Below, one piece after another: positions 12,664 through 20,108 of a stretch of 20,108 bases of DNA (position 1 is its first letter; every line of letters starts with the position of its first letter). The position numbers and the translations under genes are program-made. The stretch is from positions 1 through 20,108 of the IMG/VR virus record IMGVR_UViG_3300025889_001230. The stretch is one strand, 5' to 3'. This stretch comes from a virus. Below the pieces are notes generated by a model, which worked only from the letters and a program-made list of their open reading frames with translations, was not told the DNA's origin and searched no databases.

Positions 12664-14225
12664 TGGCGTATCTTGTAAACAGTCTTGTTCAGAAAGCTGC
12701 GGCTAACGTAGACTCTCTTCCGTCGCCGGTTGGAGGCTGGAACGCTAGAGACTCTTTGGCTGGCATGGAGCCATATGACGCTGTTAGCCTTGTCAATCTT
12801 TTTCCAAGTACGTCAAATGTAGTATTGCGCGGCGGGTACTCTGAACACGCTACGGGCATGAGCGGCCCTGTAGAGACTTTAATGGTCTATGCGGGCGGCG
12901 CTACAGAAGAAATGTTTGCCATAGATGCAACAGGTCTTTCGATCTATGATGTTACTTCTTCTGGTGCGGTTGGTTCCGCAGAAGTATCAGGACTAAGTAG
13001 CGCGAGATGGGAACATATCAATGTTTCAACCCCAGGAGGTAATTTTCTTTATGCCGTTAATGGGATTGATTCGCCGCTTCTTTATGATGGCACAACATGG
13101 ACATCTATAACGGGTGCTTCTAGCCCAGCAATTACAGGTGTAACGACAAACGATCTGTCAAACATAACTCTATTTAAAAACCGCGTATGGTTCATAGAAA
13201 AAGACACGCTTGTAGCCTGGTATCTTCCGACTTATTCAGTAGGTGGCGCGGCAAACTATATAGATTTAAGAGCCGTCGCAAAGTACGGCGGCTATATTGT
13301 CGATGTAGACACTTGGACTATAGACGCGGGGTATGGTGCTGACGACAATCTTGTATTCGTAACTTCTCAGGGCGAAGTAATAGTTTACGCAGGTACGGAC
13401 CCAGCTAGTGCGTCTACATGGAACCTTATAGGTGTATGGAAGCTAGGAACTCCAATTGGCAAAAGGTGTCTTTATAAATACGGCGGCGACCTTCTGATAT
13501 TAACTAATGATGGTTTGTTCCCTCTTGCTTCAGCACTTCAGAGTTCAAGGCTCGATCCGCGAGTAGCCCTCTCAAACAAAATTGAAGGCGCTATTAGTGA
13601 GTATGCAAATCTATACGGAAACAACTTTGGTTGGGATATAGTTTATTCCCCCAAACATAGTGGCTTATGGGTAAATGTTCCTGTTTCCAGCGGCAAGCAA
13701 GAACAGTTTGTAATGAACAGCATCACTAAATCATGGTGCAAGTTCACTGGTTGGGACGCTAATTGTTGGGAGATATACAACAATAACCCTTACTTCGGTG
13801 CTAGTGGTGCCGTCTACAAAGCATGGGATGATGGCTATTCTGACAATGGCTCAAATATAGAGACATCGGCACTACAGGCATTTAATTACTTTGGCTCCCG
13901 CGGCGTAAAGAAGTATTTCACCCGCGCAAGAGCGTCTATCTTTACTGACGGGAACCCAGGCGTTTCTGTCGGCGTAAACGTAGATTTCAATCTTTCAGAC
14001 AACACAACGCCAATAACATTCATACCCGCAACTGGTGCGGTATGGGATACCGCGACATGGGATGATGCAAACTGGTCAGATTCGTCCGTTATAACAAATA
14101 ACTGGCTAGGCGTTAGCGGCATTGGGTATTGCGGATCAGTTCAGTTTAAGAGTGTTAGCAGGGGGACAAGCATGGAGTGGGCGGCTACTGACGTAGTTTT
14201 CCAAGCTGGATGGGCTGGAATATAG
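12663..14225 (+). CDS. tail nozzle/packaged-DNA stabilisation protein (beta-propeller-like)
   Basis: The 520-residue product follows the adaptor gene and matches the podovirus stabilisation or nozzle family that closes the tail tube below the adaptor (P22 gp10 and T7 gp12 have this role). The N-terminal hallmark LPSPVGGWNARDSLAGMEPY, then VNLFPSTSNVVLRGGYSEHA (about 19-63) is strongly family-like. The rest is a long series of beta strands with repeated Gly/Asp turns and Trp residues, as in a beta-propeller (for example NITLFKNRVWFIEKDTL, DNLVFVTSQGEVIVYAGTDP, KYGGDLLILTNDGLFPL, TKSWCKFTGWDANCWEIYNN). The closing Trp/Asp-rich stretch VWDTATWDDANWSDS is also typical. There is no enzymatic motif. 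It overlaps the acetyltransferase gene by 16 bases. Confidence 0.85.
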   Translation: MAYLVNSLVQKAAANVDSLPSPVGGWNARDSLAGMEPYDAVSLVNLFPSTSNVVLRGGYSEHATGMSGPVETLMVYAGGATEEMFAIDATGLSIYDVTSSGAVGSAEVSGLSSARWEHINVSTPGGNFLYAVNGIDSPLLYDGTTWTSITGASSPAITGVTTNDLSNITLFKNRVWFIEKDTLVAWYLPTYSVGGAANYIDLRAVAKYGGYIVDVDTWTIDAGYGADDNLVFVTSQGEVIVYAGTDPASASTWNLIGVWKLGTPIGKRCLYKYGGDLLILTNDGLFPLASALQSSRLDPRVALSNKIEGAISEYANLYGNNFGWDIVYSPKHSGLWVNVPVSSGKQEQFVMNSITKSWCKFTGWDANCWEIYNNNPYFGASGAVYKAWDDGYSDNGSNIETSALQAFNYFGSRGVKKYFTRARASIFTDGNPGVSVGVNVDFNLSDNTTPITFIPATGAVWDTATWDDANWSDSSVITNNWLGVSGIGYCGSVQFKSVSRGTSMEWAATDVVFQAGWAGI

Positions 14226-14614
14226 TAAGCGGCCCAGAAGTGGGCCATTGGACTGCTGAGAAATTAAAGGCTGGTTATTTTGCAGAAAGGTCTAACGCTA
14301 TTGGTTTTGTAAGGGACGGTAAGTTAGTTGCCGGAGTTATTTATGAAAATTGGAACGGCAAGTCTCTTATCAATCATATTGTTATAGAAGGTCGTGTAAA
14401 CCGGACTTTTTTGAGAAGTATATGTGACTACGCTTTTAACGTCTGCAAAGTAAACAAGTCTATAGCGCCAGTATCGAGTGACAACGAGAAGAGCATAAAG
14501 TTTGTAGAGAAGATGGGTTACAAAAAAGAAGCAACTATAAAAGATGCCCACCCAAACGGTGACATACTAATTTATAGCTTGGTTAGAGAAGATTGTAGGT
14601 TTTTAGAGGTATAA
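14210..14614 (+). CDS. GNAT-type N-acetyltransferase-like protein
   Basis: The 134-residue protein has a GNAT-like order of elements: an N-terminal region with the beta hairpin AIGFVRDGKLVAGVIYENWN (30-49), strand SLINHIVIEG (52-61), helix TFLRSICDYAFNVCK (66-80), strand KSIAPVSSDN (83-92) and the motif B-like DNEKSIKFVEKMGYKKEATI (91-110). The usual acetyl-CoA pyrophosphate loop (R/Q-x-x-G-x-G/A) is replaced by GRVNRTFLRS, so cofactor binding may be altered or lost. Such proteins occur in the tail modules of a number of podoviruses; their substrate is unknown. The start at ATG 14210 lies within the nozzle gene end and has no clear ribosome binding site, implying coupling. The next gene starts one base after its stop. 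Confidence 0.75.
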   Translation: MGWNIVSGPEVGHWTAEKLKAGYFAERSNAIGFVRDGKLVAGVIYENWNGKSLINHIVIEGRVNRTFLRSICDYAFNVCKVNKSIAPVSSDNEKSIKFVEKMGYKKEATIKDAHPNGDILIYSLVREDCRFLEV

Positions 14615-14615
14615 C

Positions 14616-15515
14616 ATGGGTAAAAGCGCACCAACTCCACCTCCCGCTCCAGATTACATGGGATTGGCAAATCAGCAGTATCAGCAGAACCTGGCCGCTG
14701 CTCGCGCTACTGCCATGCTCAACAATCCGAATATCATTACGCCATTCGGAACTCAGACGGTCACTTACGAAGGCGACATTCCTACACTTACGCAGACTCT
14801 TACGCCAACGGCAGAGGAGACTGTCAGGTCGCAACAGCTTGTCTCCCGCGATCTTGCCAATCTTGGACTTATGGGTATTGGCACGGCGCAAGATATTCTT
14901 GGAACGCCGTATGAATACACTGGCCCAGGCATACAGACTTCTCTTGAAGGCGTCCCAGAGCTTCCCGTAGGGGCCGGAATGACGGGGCAAGAGGCCATTC
15001 TTTCCCGTGTTGAACCGGCGTTTGCCAGACAGGAAGACCTTCTTCGTCAGAGGCTTGCTAACCAAGGCATAACACCCGGCAGCGAAGCGTGGAACGCTGA
15101 AATGTCTGGGCTTAATATGCAGCGATCTGATGCGATACGTCAGGCGGCTGTTGAAGGTCTCAACCTTGATATTGCCACACAGCAACAGAGATTTGGGCAA
15201 TTGCTCCAAGAAGCACAGTTTGGAAATCAAGCCGCTGCAAACCAGCTTCAGCAAGAACTTGCTATTCGCAATGTCCCGCTTAATGAGATTGCCGCTCTCA
15301 TGTCAGGCGCTCAAGTGCAACTTCCGCAATTTCAACAATACTCGGGCGGCGGTCAAATCGCTGCTGCGCCTACTTTTGAAGCGGGTCAGGCACAAGGCCA
15401 ATACGCAATGGACCTTTATGGTCAGCAGGTTGCACAAGCAAATGCTCAAAATGCTATGTTGGGCCAAATAGCTGGTTCTGCGCTAGGAATGTTTGATTTT
15501 GGTTTTGGTGGTTGA
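14616..15515 (+). CDS. virion protein, probable internal/ejection protein
   Basis: The 299-residue protein starts with a Pro-rich tail (GKSAPTPPPAPDYM) and Gln/Ala-rich helix. It then carries NPNIITPFGTQTVTYEGDIP with TLTQTLTPTAEETVRSQQ (about 38-73), FARQEDLLRQRLANQGITPG with SEAWNAEM (about 134-161), and NVPLNEIAALMSGAQVQLPQ (about 218-237). This ordered set is common in podovirus proteins coded between nozzle and large internal virion genes, sometimes labelled tail-fibre-domain or ejection protein. The C-terminus is helical and ends in a short Gly/Phe-rich hydrophobic segment (GSALGMFDFGFGG). No lytic-enzyme motif is seen. A GAGG-type site lies upstream of ATG 14616. Confidence 0.7.
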   Translation: MGKSAPTPPPAPDYMGLANQQYQQNLAAARATAMLNNPNIITPFGTQTVTYEGDIPTLTQTLTPTAEETVRSQQLVSRDLANLGLMGIGTAQDILGTPYEYTGPGIQTSLEGVPELPVGAGMTGQEAILSRVEPAFARQEDLLRQRLANQGITPGSEAWNAEMSGLNMQRSDAIRQAAVEGLNLDIATQQQRFGQLLQEAQFGNQAAANQLQQELAIRNVPLNEIAALMSGAQVQLPQFQQYSGGGQIAAAPTFEAGQAQGQYAMDLYGQQVAQANAQNAMLGQIAGSALGMFDFGFGG

Positions 15516-15537
15516 AGTTAATTAAAGAGAAATAAAA

Positions 15538-16968
15538 ATGGCCGATGGACCTTACGAAATTGCTAGTTTGTTTGCTCCTGTTGACCCTTATAGGCGGGAA
15601 CGCGAAGAAGCTGCTAGGCGTATTCAGTACGCACAGGCTTTAGCCGCTCAAGCGGATCAGCCTACTCGCACTTTTGAGGGTCCAATGGGTCCGGCATATA
15701 CACCTTTATGGGGAGAGATTCTGAAAAGGGCAATTCCGACTGTCGGCGGCGCTTACTTGGAATCGAAAGCTAGAGAGAAAGAAGCAGATATTTCTGAGAG
15801 GGAGGAAGCTGTTCGCGAAGAAGTTCAGGATGCGATTAGAAGGAGAATTTCTAAAGAACCGTTCAGTATTCGCACACTTGCCGCTCATGGCATAACTCAG
15901 CAAGACATGGATACTTATGAAGGGTCTGCTTACCCAGTAGCGCCATCTCCTGATAATATGTCAATTTCAGAGAGCTTGGTTTACGAGCTTCCTTCATTGT
16001 CTGAAGACGCACAGGCAATGGCGGCTCCGTTTATACAGAATATGCAATTGCAAGAAATGATGTCTGAGCAAGATCGTCAGAGGGCGCGTGAAGACATTTT
16101 GTATAGAGAGGGCGTTGAAGCGTTATACAGAGAACCCCCCGAAAGATATCGTCAATTAACTCCTGAAGAATTGCCGCCGGGAGCAAGGTCTGGGCAAATC
16201 AGCCTGCTTACAGGGAAGACAGATTATAATTATGCTCCCGCGTCTTCATCTGGCGGTGGACCAATAAGATATCAGCAAACTGATCCCGTTAGATTGCCAG
16301 ACGGAAGCGTTGTGCAAGCAAGATTTAACCCAGGTTCGGGTCAATATGAATATCAAAATGAAGATGGCCAATATGTAGCCATACCGTCTGATTCGAGGCC
16401 GACAACAGCGGGTGCTGGTGGAACCCTTAATCCAAAACAATTCCTTGATCTTCGAATGGAATATTTAATGGAAGAACAAGCCCTTAATCGCATGAATGAA
16501 TATCTTAATACAATTGGTGACATAAATATTGGTTTTAAAAATCTTGCAGATCAAGTTTCTGGCAGCATTAAAACACTCTTTGATACCGGAGAATACACGC
16601 CGGAGGAAATTTCTAGGCAGGTTGCTCAAGGGCAGCTTCAGGGATTGCTTGGACTATTTAGGACAGAAATTGTTGGTCCTGGTGTTATGACTGAATACGA
16701 CGCTCAAAGGGTTATAAATGCCTTGGGCGGTAATATCGGCGCACTAACAAATCCCCAAGTTGTTGAACCGCTACTTCGTCAACTTTATCAGGACAAACAA
16801 CTTAGAAGTAATTTGCTGCGTCAAGAAGTGGAAAGAAATGCTCCTACTTATGGATATGAGGTACCAGCTCCTCTTGCTCCTGATGATTTAGTGGGCGCTT
16901 TACCGCAACCGTCAGAAAATCAATCAGTTCAGAATCAGGCTGATGAAATTATTAAAAGGAATCGATAG
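15538..16968 (+). CDS. probable internal virion (ejection) protein
   Basis: The 476-residue protein is rich in Gln, Glu, Arg and Ala. It contains a strongly charged helix KAREKEADISEREEAVREEV (about 76-95), further helices, a Gly-rich hinge with a small beta unit (LPDGSVVQARFNPGSGQYEY and onward, about 253-282), and a helical C-terminal half (KQFLDLRMEYLMEEQALNRM). There are no signal peptide, membrane segment or catalytic motifs. Its place between two other internal-type proteins and before the fibre gene suggests it is packed in the head and ejected with the DNA, as T7 gp14-16 or P22 gp7, gp16 and gp20 are. The ribosome binding site is modest (AAAGAGAAA before ATG 15538). The stop overlaps the next GTG start (TAGTG). 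Confidence 0.65.
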   Translation: MADGPYEIASLFAPVDPYRREREEAARRIQYAQALAAQADQPTRTFEGPMGPAYTPLWGEILKRAIPTVGGAYLESKAREKEADISEREEAVREEVQDAIRRRISKEPFSIRTLAAHGITQQDMDTYEGSAYPVAPSPDNMSISESLVYELPSLSEDAQAMAAPFIQNMQLQEMMSEQDRQRAREDILYREGVEALYREPPERYRQLTPEELPPGARSGQISLLTGKTDYNYAPASSSGGGPIRYQQTDPVRLPDGSVVQARFNPGSGQYEYQNEDGQYVAIPSDSRPTTAGAGGTLNPKQFLDLRMEYLMEEQALNRMNEYLNTIGDINIGFKNLADQVSGSIKTLFDTGEYTPEEISRQVAQGQLQGLLGLFRTEIVGPGVMTEYDAQRVINALGGNIGALTNPQVVEPLLRQLYQDKQLRSNLLRQEVERNAPTYGYEVPAPLAPDDLVGALPQPSENQSVQNQADEIIKRNR

Positions 16969-18917
16969 TGGCTACAGCGGATGAATATGCAAGATGGATT
17001 ATTCAAAATCAGGATAAAGCTGGTACTCCTGATTTTCAGATAGTTGCTAGGGCTTATGAAGAAGCTAAACAAGCCGAACAATCATCTTCGCCGCCGCGTC
17101 TCATTGAGCAGCGAGCGCAGAATACAGAAGAGCAGCGCCAGCAATATGCTCAAGAAGAAGGCGAGCGTTTACGCCAAGAAAGATATGCTGCCGGACAATA
17201 CGGCCAAAGATTTATTACCCCTGAAGAACGCCGCGCCCGTGTAGGCCTTCCTTCTCTTACTAACGAACAAGCTCTCAGAGAAAATATTGCTGCTGCCGGT
17301 GGTGTTGCTTCTGGCTTGGTTTCTGGTGCGTTAGGGCTACCTGCAGACCTTGTTACCCTTGGCGGAAATATTCTAACACTTGGAGCAATGGGAAACCCTC
17401 TTGAGCCTATAACATCAGCGGGAATTCAAGAATCAATAAATCAGCAATTGCCCGAATATTTAACCGATACTAGGTCTTTTGATCCCATGTCGCAATTTGG
17501 GCAAGTTTTTGCTCCAGGGGCAGCGGTTGCAAAAACAGTTGATATTGCAGCACCAGTTGTTTCTAGGGTTACTTCTAATTTATATCGAGGCAAAGGCCGT
17601 AATCTTGCTGAAGGATTAAGAAGGGGTGCTTTAGAAGACATTGCCCCAAGGGCAAGTGAAGACCGTTTGCGGTTAGCAGAGGTACTTCGTAAGCAGCAAG
17701 CCGCCGAAGCGCAGCCAACATTTTATTCCACTAGAACTCCTACGGAGGTTGGAACCGAACTCCAAGCCGCCGCAAGAGGCAATGTAGCTGATATTGAAAG
17801 AGCGCGTTCGGAGACTGATGAGGCTTTGCGCCAAACAAGAAATGAAATTGTAAGACAAAACGAAGCTAACGGAGTATTTATTGACCAAACTCCGGCTTAT
17901 GAAGAAATCATTAGACGAACACAGCCATACGTTAATGAGAGGGTGTACGGACCTGGATTAAGGCCAAGCGTTGTTCCGGAAATAAGAAATCTTTATAAAA
18001 GGTTAAATGATGCTATCAGGACTCGAAAGATTGAATTAGACCCAGATGAGGCTCGCGCCGCAATAAATGCTGGCGCGCAGGATGTGGAAAGAAGCGGTGA
18101 AAAATTCTACCGCACTTTCCGGACATCTTTTGATGCTATTGATGAACTTCGTCGTTACTTTGGACAGGCTTTTGCACAAAATGCAGAAGGTTTCAAAGCT
18201 ATACCAAATAATGTAAAGCAAGATTTTTATAGACTTATTGATGAAGTCCAAAATCAATACGTTGGGTCTGCGCAGCCGGAACTACAAACAAATTGGAAAA
18301 AATATACCAATCAGCTTAATGAACTGGATACAAGAACTGGCCGCCGTCTAACATCTGAGGATGTTTTGGGCGCTGAGGCTTATAGGGAAATAGGCAGGGG
18401 AAGCGAAAACATAGATAGGCTTATCCAGCAAACTGGAAATCCAGAAGTGGTAAGAAATGCAGCTCTTGATTTCTTTTTGAACAAAATACAAACAAGCAGT
18501 TTAAGGGAAGCTGAAAAAATGCTTCAGCCAGGAAATATTTTATTTGAAACCTTAAATAACCCAAATCTTGCTGATGTTAAAACAGCGGTTACTACTGCAA
18601 TTAATGATTTGCAGCGCGGAGCAAGAAGGTCTGAGGTCTCAGGAAGAATTGCTCAAGGAATTGAGAGTCAAGTGCCTGAGTTAAGGCAATTGCAAACTGA
18701 AATTGAAAACTTGCCAATTGATAAATCACTTACAAAAATTCAACAATATTATGAAAAATATTACCCGGAAGGTTCCGAAGAATACGCAAGAGTTATTCAA
18801 GACGTTAACAGAGCCACGAGTGCAATGGAAAAACGAAGGGTAATGCGTAATTGGTTTCTTGGCATTGCTGGTCTTGGTGGTGCTACTGCCGTGACTAATG
18901 CGTTTATCGGAGATTAG
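16968..18917 (+). CDS. large internal virion (ejection) protein
   Basis: The 649-residue protein begins at GTG 16968, overlapping the previous stop, with AAAAGGA about 6 bases upstream. It is mostly helical, with Gln/Arg/Glu-rich coiled-coil stretches (QRAQNTEEQRQQYAQEEGER near 50-69, and AQPELQTNWKKYTNQLNELD in the second half). A Gly/Ala/Leu-rich hydrophobic patch lies at about 104-142 (GGVASGLVSGALGLPADLVT), and the last ~22 residues form a second hydrophobic segment (WFLGIAGLGGATAVTNAFIG). Such membrane-active stretches fit a protein ejected into the host envelope to help the DNA through. I see no lysozyme-type catalytic pattern. The identification rests on size, composition and position. 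Confidence 0.65.
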   Translation: MATADEYARWIIQNQDKAGTPDFQIVARAYEEAKQAEQSSSPPRLIEQRAQNTEEQRQQYAQEEGERLRQERYAAGQYGQRFITPEERRARVGLPSLTNEQALRENIAAAGGVASGLVSGALGLPADLVTLGGNILTLGAMGNPLEPITSAGIQESINQQLPEYLTDTRSFDPMSQFGQVFAPGAAVAKTVDIAAPVVSRVTSNLYRGKGRNLAEGLRRGALEDIAPRASEDRLRLAEVLRKQQAAEAQPTFYSTRTPTEVGTELQAAARGNVADIERARSETDEALRQTRNEIVRQNEANGVFIDQTPAYEEIIRRTQPYVNERVYGPGLRPSVVPEIRNLYKRLNDAIRTRKIELDPDEARAAINAGAQDVERSGEKFYRTFRTSFDAIDELRRYFGQAFAQNAEGFKAIPNNVKQDFYRLIDEVQNQYVGSAQPELQTNWKKYTNQLNELDTRTGRRLTSEDVLGAEAYREIGRGSENIDRLIQQTGNPEVVRNAALDFFLNKIQTSSLREAEKMLQPGNILFETLNNPNLADVKTAVTTAINDLQRGARRSEVSGRIAQGIESQVPELRQLQTEIENLPIDKSLTKIQQYYEKYYPEGSEEYARVIQDVNRATSAMEKRRVMRNWFLGIAGLGGATAVTNAFIGD

Positions 18918-18919
18918 TA

Positions 18920-19963
18920 ATGAGCTACAACGGGTCGGGTACATTCTTAATCAATACAGCGGGTCAGCCTGTTGTAGCAGGTACTACCATAACCGCGACG
19001 GCGTTTAATACGCTAACGACTGATCTTGCAAATGGACTTACGAACGCTATTTGCAAAGATGGTCAGTCAACTCCTACTGCTGACATATCCTTCGGCAATA
19101 ACAAGATAACGAACCTAAAGGCTGGAACGCTTCTTTCGGACGCCGCCCGCTTGTCTCAAGTTCAAGACGGATCGACAATCTACCTTACATCTGTAAGTGG
19201 GACCGACACGATCACCGGGACGGCGGTTCCAAGCATTTCCTCTTACACTGCCGGGAATATGTTTAACTTCGTTGCTGCTGGCACTAATACCGGCGCTGCG
19301 ACGATCAATATTAACGGCATAGGCGCGGTGTCGATAACAAAGAACGGCGCTACTGCACTCGATGCCGGTGATATTTCATCCGGCAAAGTCTACACGATTG
19401 TCTACGATGGCGCTCAATTCCAAGTCGATATTGCTGGATCGATATCAACACCGATTTCAATCGCCAATGGTGGGACGAACGCCGCTACTGAATCAGACGC
19501 CAGGACTAACCTTGGCGTCCCAACGGGAACAAGCGGAGCCGTCCTTGGCTTCTTGGATGGGGCCAACACTTGGTCTGGTATTCAGACTCTATCTGTCGGC
19601 GCAGACATTACTCCAGCCGCAACTCCATCAACAACGTCAGTAGGTTATCTTGGTACTCCGCTGAATACTCAAAATACAGCCTATACATTTATTATGTCTG
19701 ACGCTGGGAAGACAATATATCACACAAGCGCCACGGCTCACAGTTACGCCATCCCCGCAAATGGTTCAGTCGCATATCCAATTGGAACTATTATCTGCAT
19801 AGAGAACGAGAGCGGCGCTGGCAACATCACTCTTTCCATCAATACTGACACGCTAAGGTGGAACTCAAGCACTGGGACAAGAACTATCGCTGCTAATGGC
19901 AGCGCAGCTATCAAGAAAGTTGACTCTACAACTTGGCGATTAGTCGGGGCGGGCATTACATAA
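18920..19963 (+). CDS. tail fibre/spike protein
   Basis: The 347-residue protein has the modular layout of phage tail fibres. GGAG at 18909-18912 precedes ATG 18920. The N-terminus (SYNGSGTFLINTAGQPVVAG) and the segment NNKITNLKAGTLLSDAARLS (about 60-79) are the usual virion-attachment type. A small beta domain follows with AAGTNTGAATININGIGAVS and LDAGDISSGKVYTIVYDGAQ (about 118-166). Then a linker IANGGTNAATESDARTNLGV (about 181-200) resembles the NGGTGAxTxxxARxNLG repeat of fibres. The last ~100 residues form a Ser/Thr/Gly-rich beta domain common at fibre ends (YTFIMSDAGKTIYHTSA, then IPANGSVAYPIGTIICIENE, then LRWNSSTGTRTIAANGSAAI). This domain is expected to bind the host surface or trimerise. 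The stop overlaps the next start. Confidence 0.85.
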   Translation: MSYNGSGTFLINTAGQPVVAGTTITATAFNTLTTDLANGLTNAICKDGQSTPTADISFGNNKITNLKAGTLLSDAARLSQVQDGSTIYLTSVSGTDTITGTAVPSISSYTAGNMFNFVAAGTNTGAATININGIGAVSITKNGATALDAGDISSGKVYTIVYDGAQFQVDIAGSISTPISIANGGTNAATESDARTNLGVPTGTSGAVLGFLDGANTWSGIQTLSVGADITPAATPSTTSVGYLGTPLNTQNTAYTFIMSDAGKTIYHTSATAHSYAIPANGSVAYPIGTIICIENESGAGNITLSINTDTLRWNSSTGTRTIAANGSAAIKKVDSTTWRLVGAGIT

Positions 19964-20108
19964 TGGCTGGTGCGCTTGACGCTTATTACATGGCTCTTGC
20001 CGGTGGTATAGATTTTACCCCCGTTACCAATACCTACACTTCCGGCTCTGGGAATGAGACTGTCCCAGTAGGTGCTTCCTCAGTCACTATTTACGTTGGT
20101 GGCGCAGG
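19963..20108 (+). CDS. glycine-rich protein, 5' part only (cut by window end)
   Basis: ATG 19963 overlaps the tail fibre TAA (TAATG), and the frame remains open to base 20108, giving 48 complete residues. The sequence starts MAGALDAYYMALAGGIDFTP. It then shows YTSGSGNETVPVGASSVTIY running into VGGAG, which is the start of a glycine-rich tail-adhesin domain (TSGxxTxxVPxGxxxVxIxVxGAGG). The same opening type begins each half of the glycine-rich gene at 6032-8527. It is probably a second fibre or adhesin component next to the tail fibre. The length and C-terminus are outside the window. Confidence 0.75.
   Translation, partial: MAGALDAYYMALAGGIDFTPVTNTYTSGSGNETVPVGASSVTIYVGGA

Noticed and set aside
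14583-15254. 223-residue open frame on the minus strand
   Set aside because: It lies fully antisense to the well-supported 14616-15515 gene, has no recognisable domain and no sensible ribosome binding site, and would be the only minus-strand gene.

Overview
The window is a stretch of a tailed double-stranded DNA bacteriophage genome (Caudoviricetes), or of a closely packed prophage. It holds most of the DNA packaging, head and tail-assembly genes. Every credible gene lies on the + strand and almost all junctions are stop/start overlaps or gaps under 30 bases, so the whole block reads as one late operon. The gene set points to a podovirus-type virion: large terminase, a 750-residue P22-like portal, a scaffold, a major capsid protein, a short head-tail adaptor, a beta-propeller-like nozzle/stabilisation protein, large internal (ejection) proteins and a tail fibre. 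No tape measure, sheath, tail tube or baseplate gene is seen. The host cannot be read from the sequence. The protein families resemble those of podoviruses of Gram-negative, probably proteobacterial, hosts, but this is a judgement from memory and not a search result.

Layout. Bases 1-256 are a GC-rich stretch unlike everything that follows, with no convincing gene; they may be a genome end, a junction or foreign DNA. Bases 257-845 hold three very small genes: a one-span membrane peptide and two small conserved phage proteins. Bases 829-2435 are the packaging genes (probable small terminase and large terminase). Bases 2432-3034 encode a small beta-rich protein and a Met/Gln/Pro-rich low-complexity protein. 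Bases 3036-5288 are the portal. Bases 5285-6030 encode two small proteins. Bases 6032-8527 encode an 831-residue glycine-rich, repeat-bearing protein that sits unexpectedly inside the head module. Bases 8524-9865 encode a conserved small protein and the scaffold, bases 9892-11174 the major capsid protein and a candidate decoration protein, and bases 11232-14225 a conserved helical protein, the adaptor and the nozzle. A GNAT-type acetyltransferase lies at 14210-14614, three probable internal/ejection proteins at 14616-18917, a tail fibre at 18920-19963, and a second glycine-rich gene begins at 19963 and is cut by the window end.

How the genes work together. TerS/TerL recognise, cut and pump DNA through the portal into a procapsid built from the major capsid protein around the scaffold. 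The decoration-like protein probably stabilises the shell. The adaptor and nozzle close the portal after packaging and carry the fibres. The internal proteins are probably ejected into the host envelope at infection.

The least ordinary parts are the double glycine-rich domain protein with its DNA-level 63-base repeats in the head module, the related domain at the right-hand edge, the acetyltransferase with a non-canonical acetyl-CoA loop, the perfect GAAA-capped hairpin after the capsid genes, and the GC-rich left end. I found no defence system, CRISPR array, tRNA, rRNA, integrase or insertion sequence.
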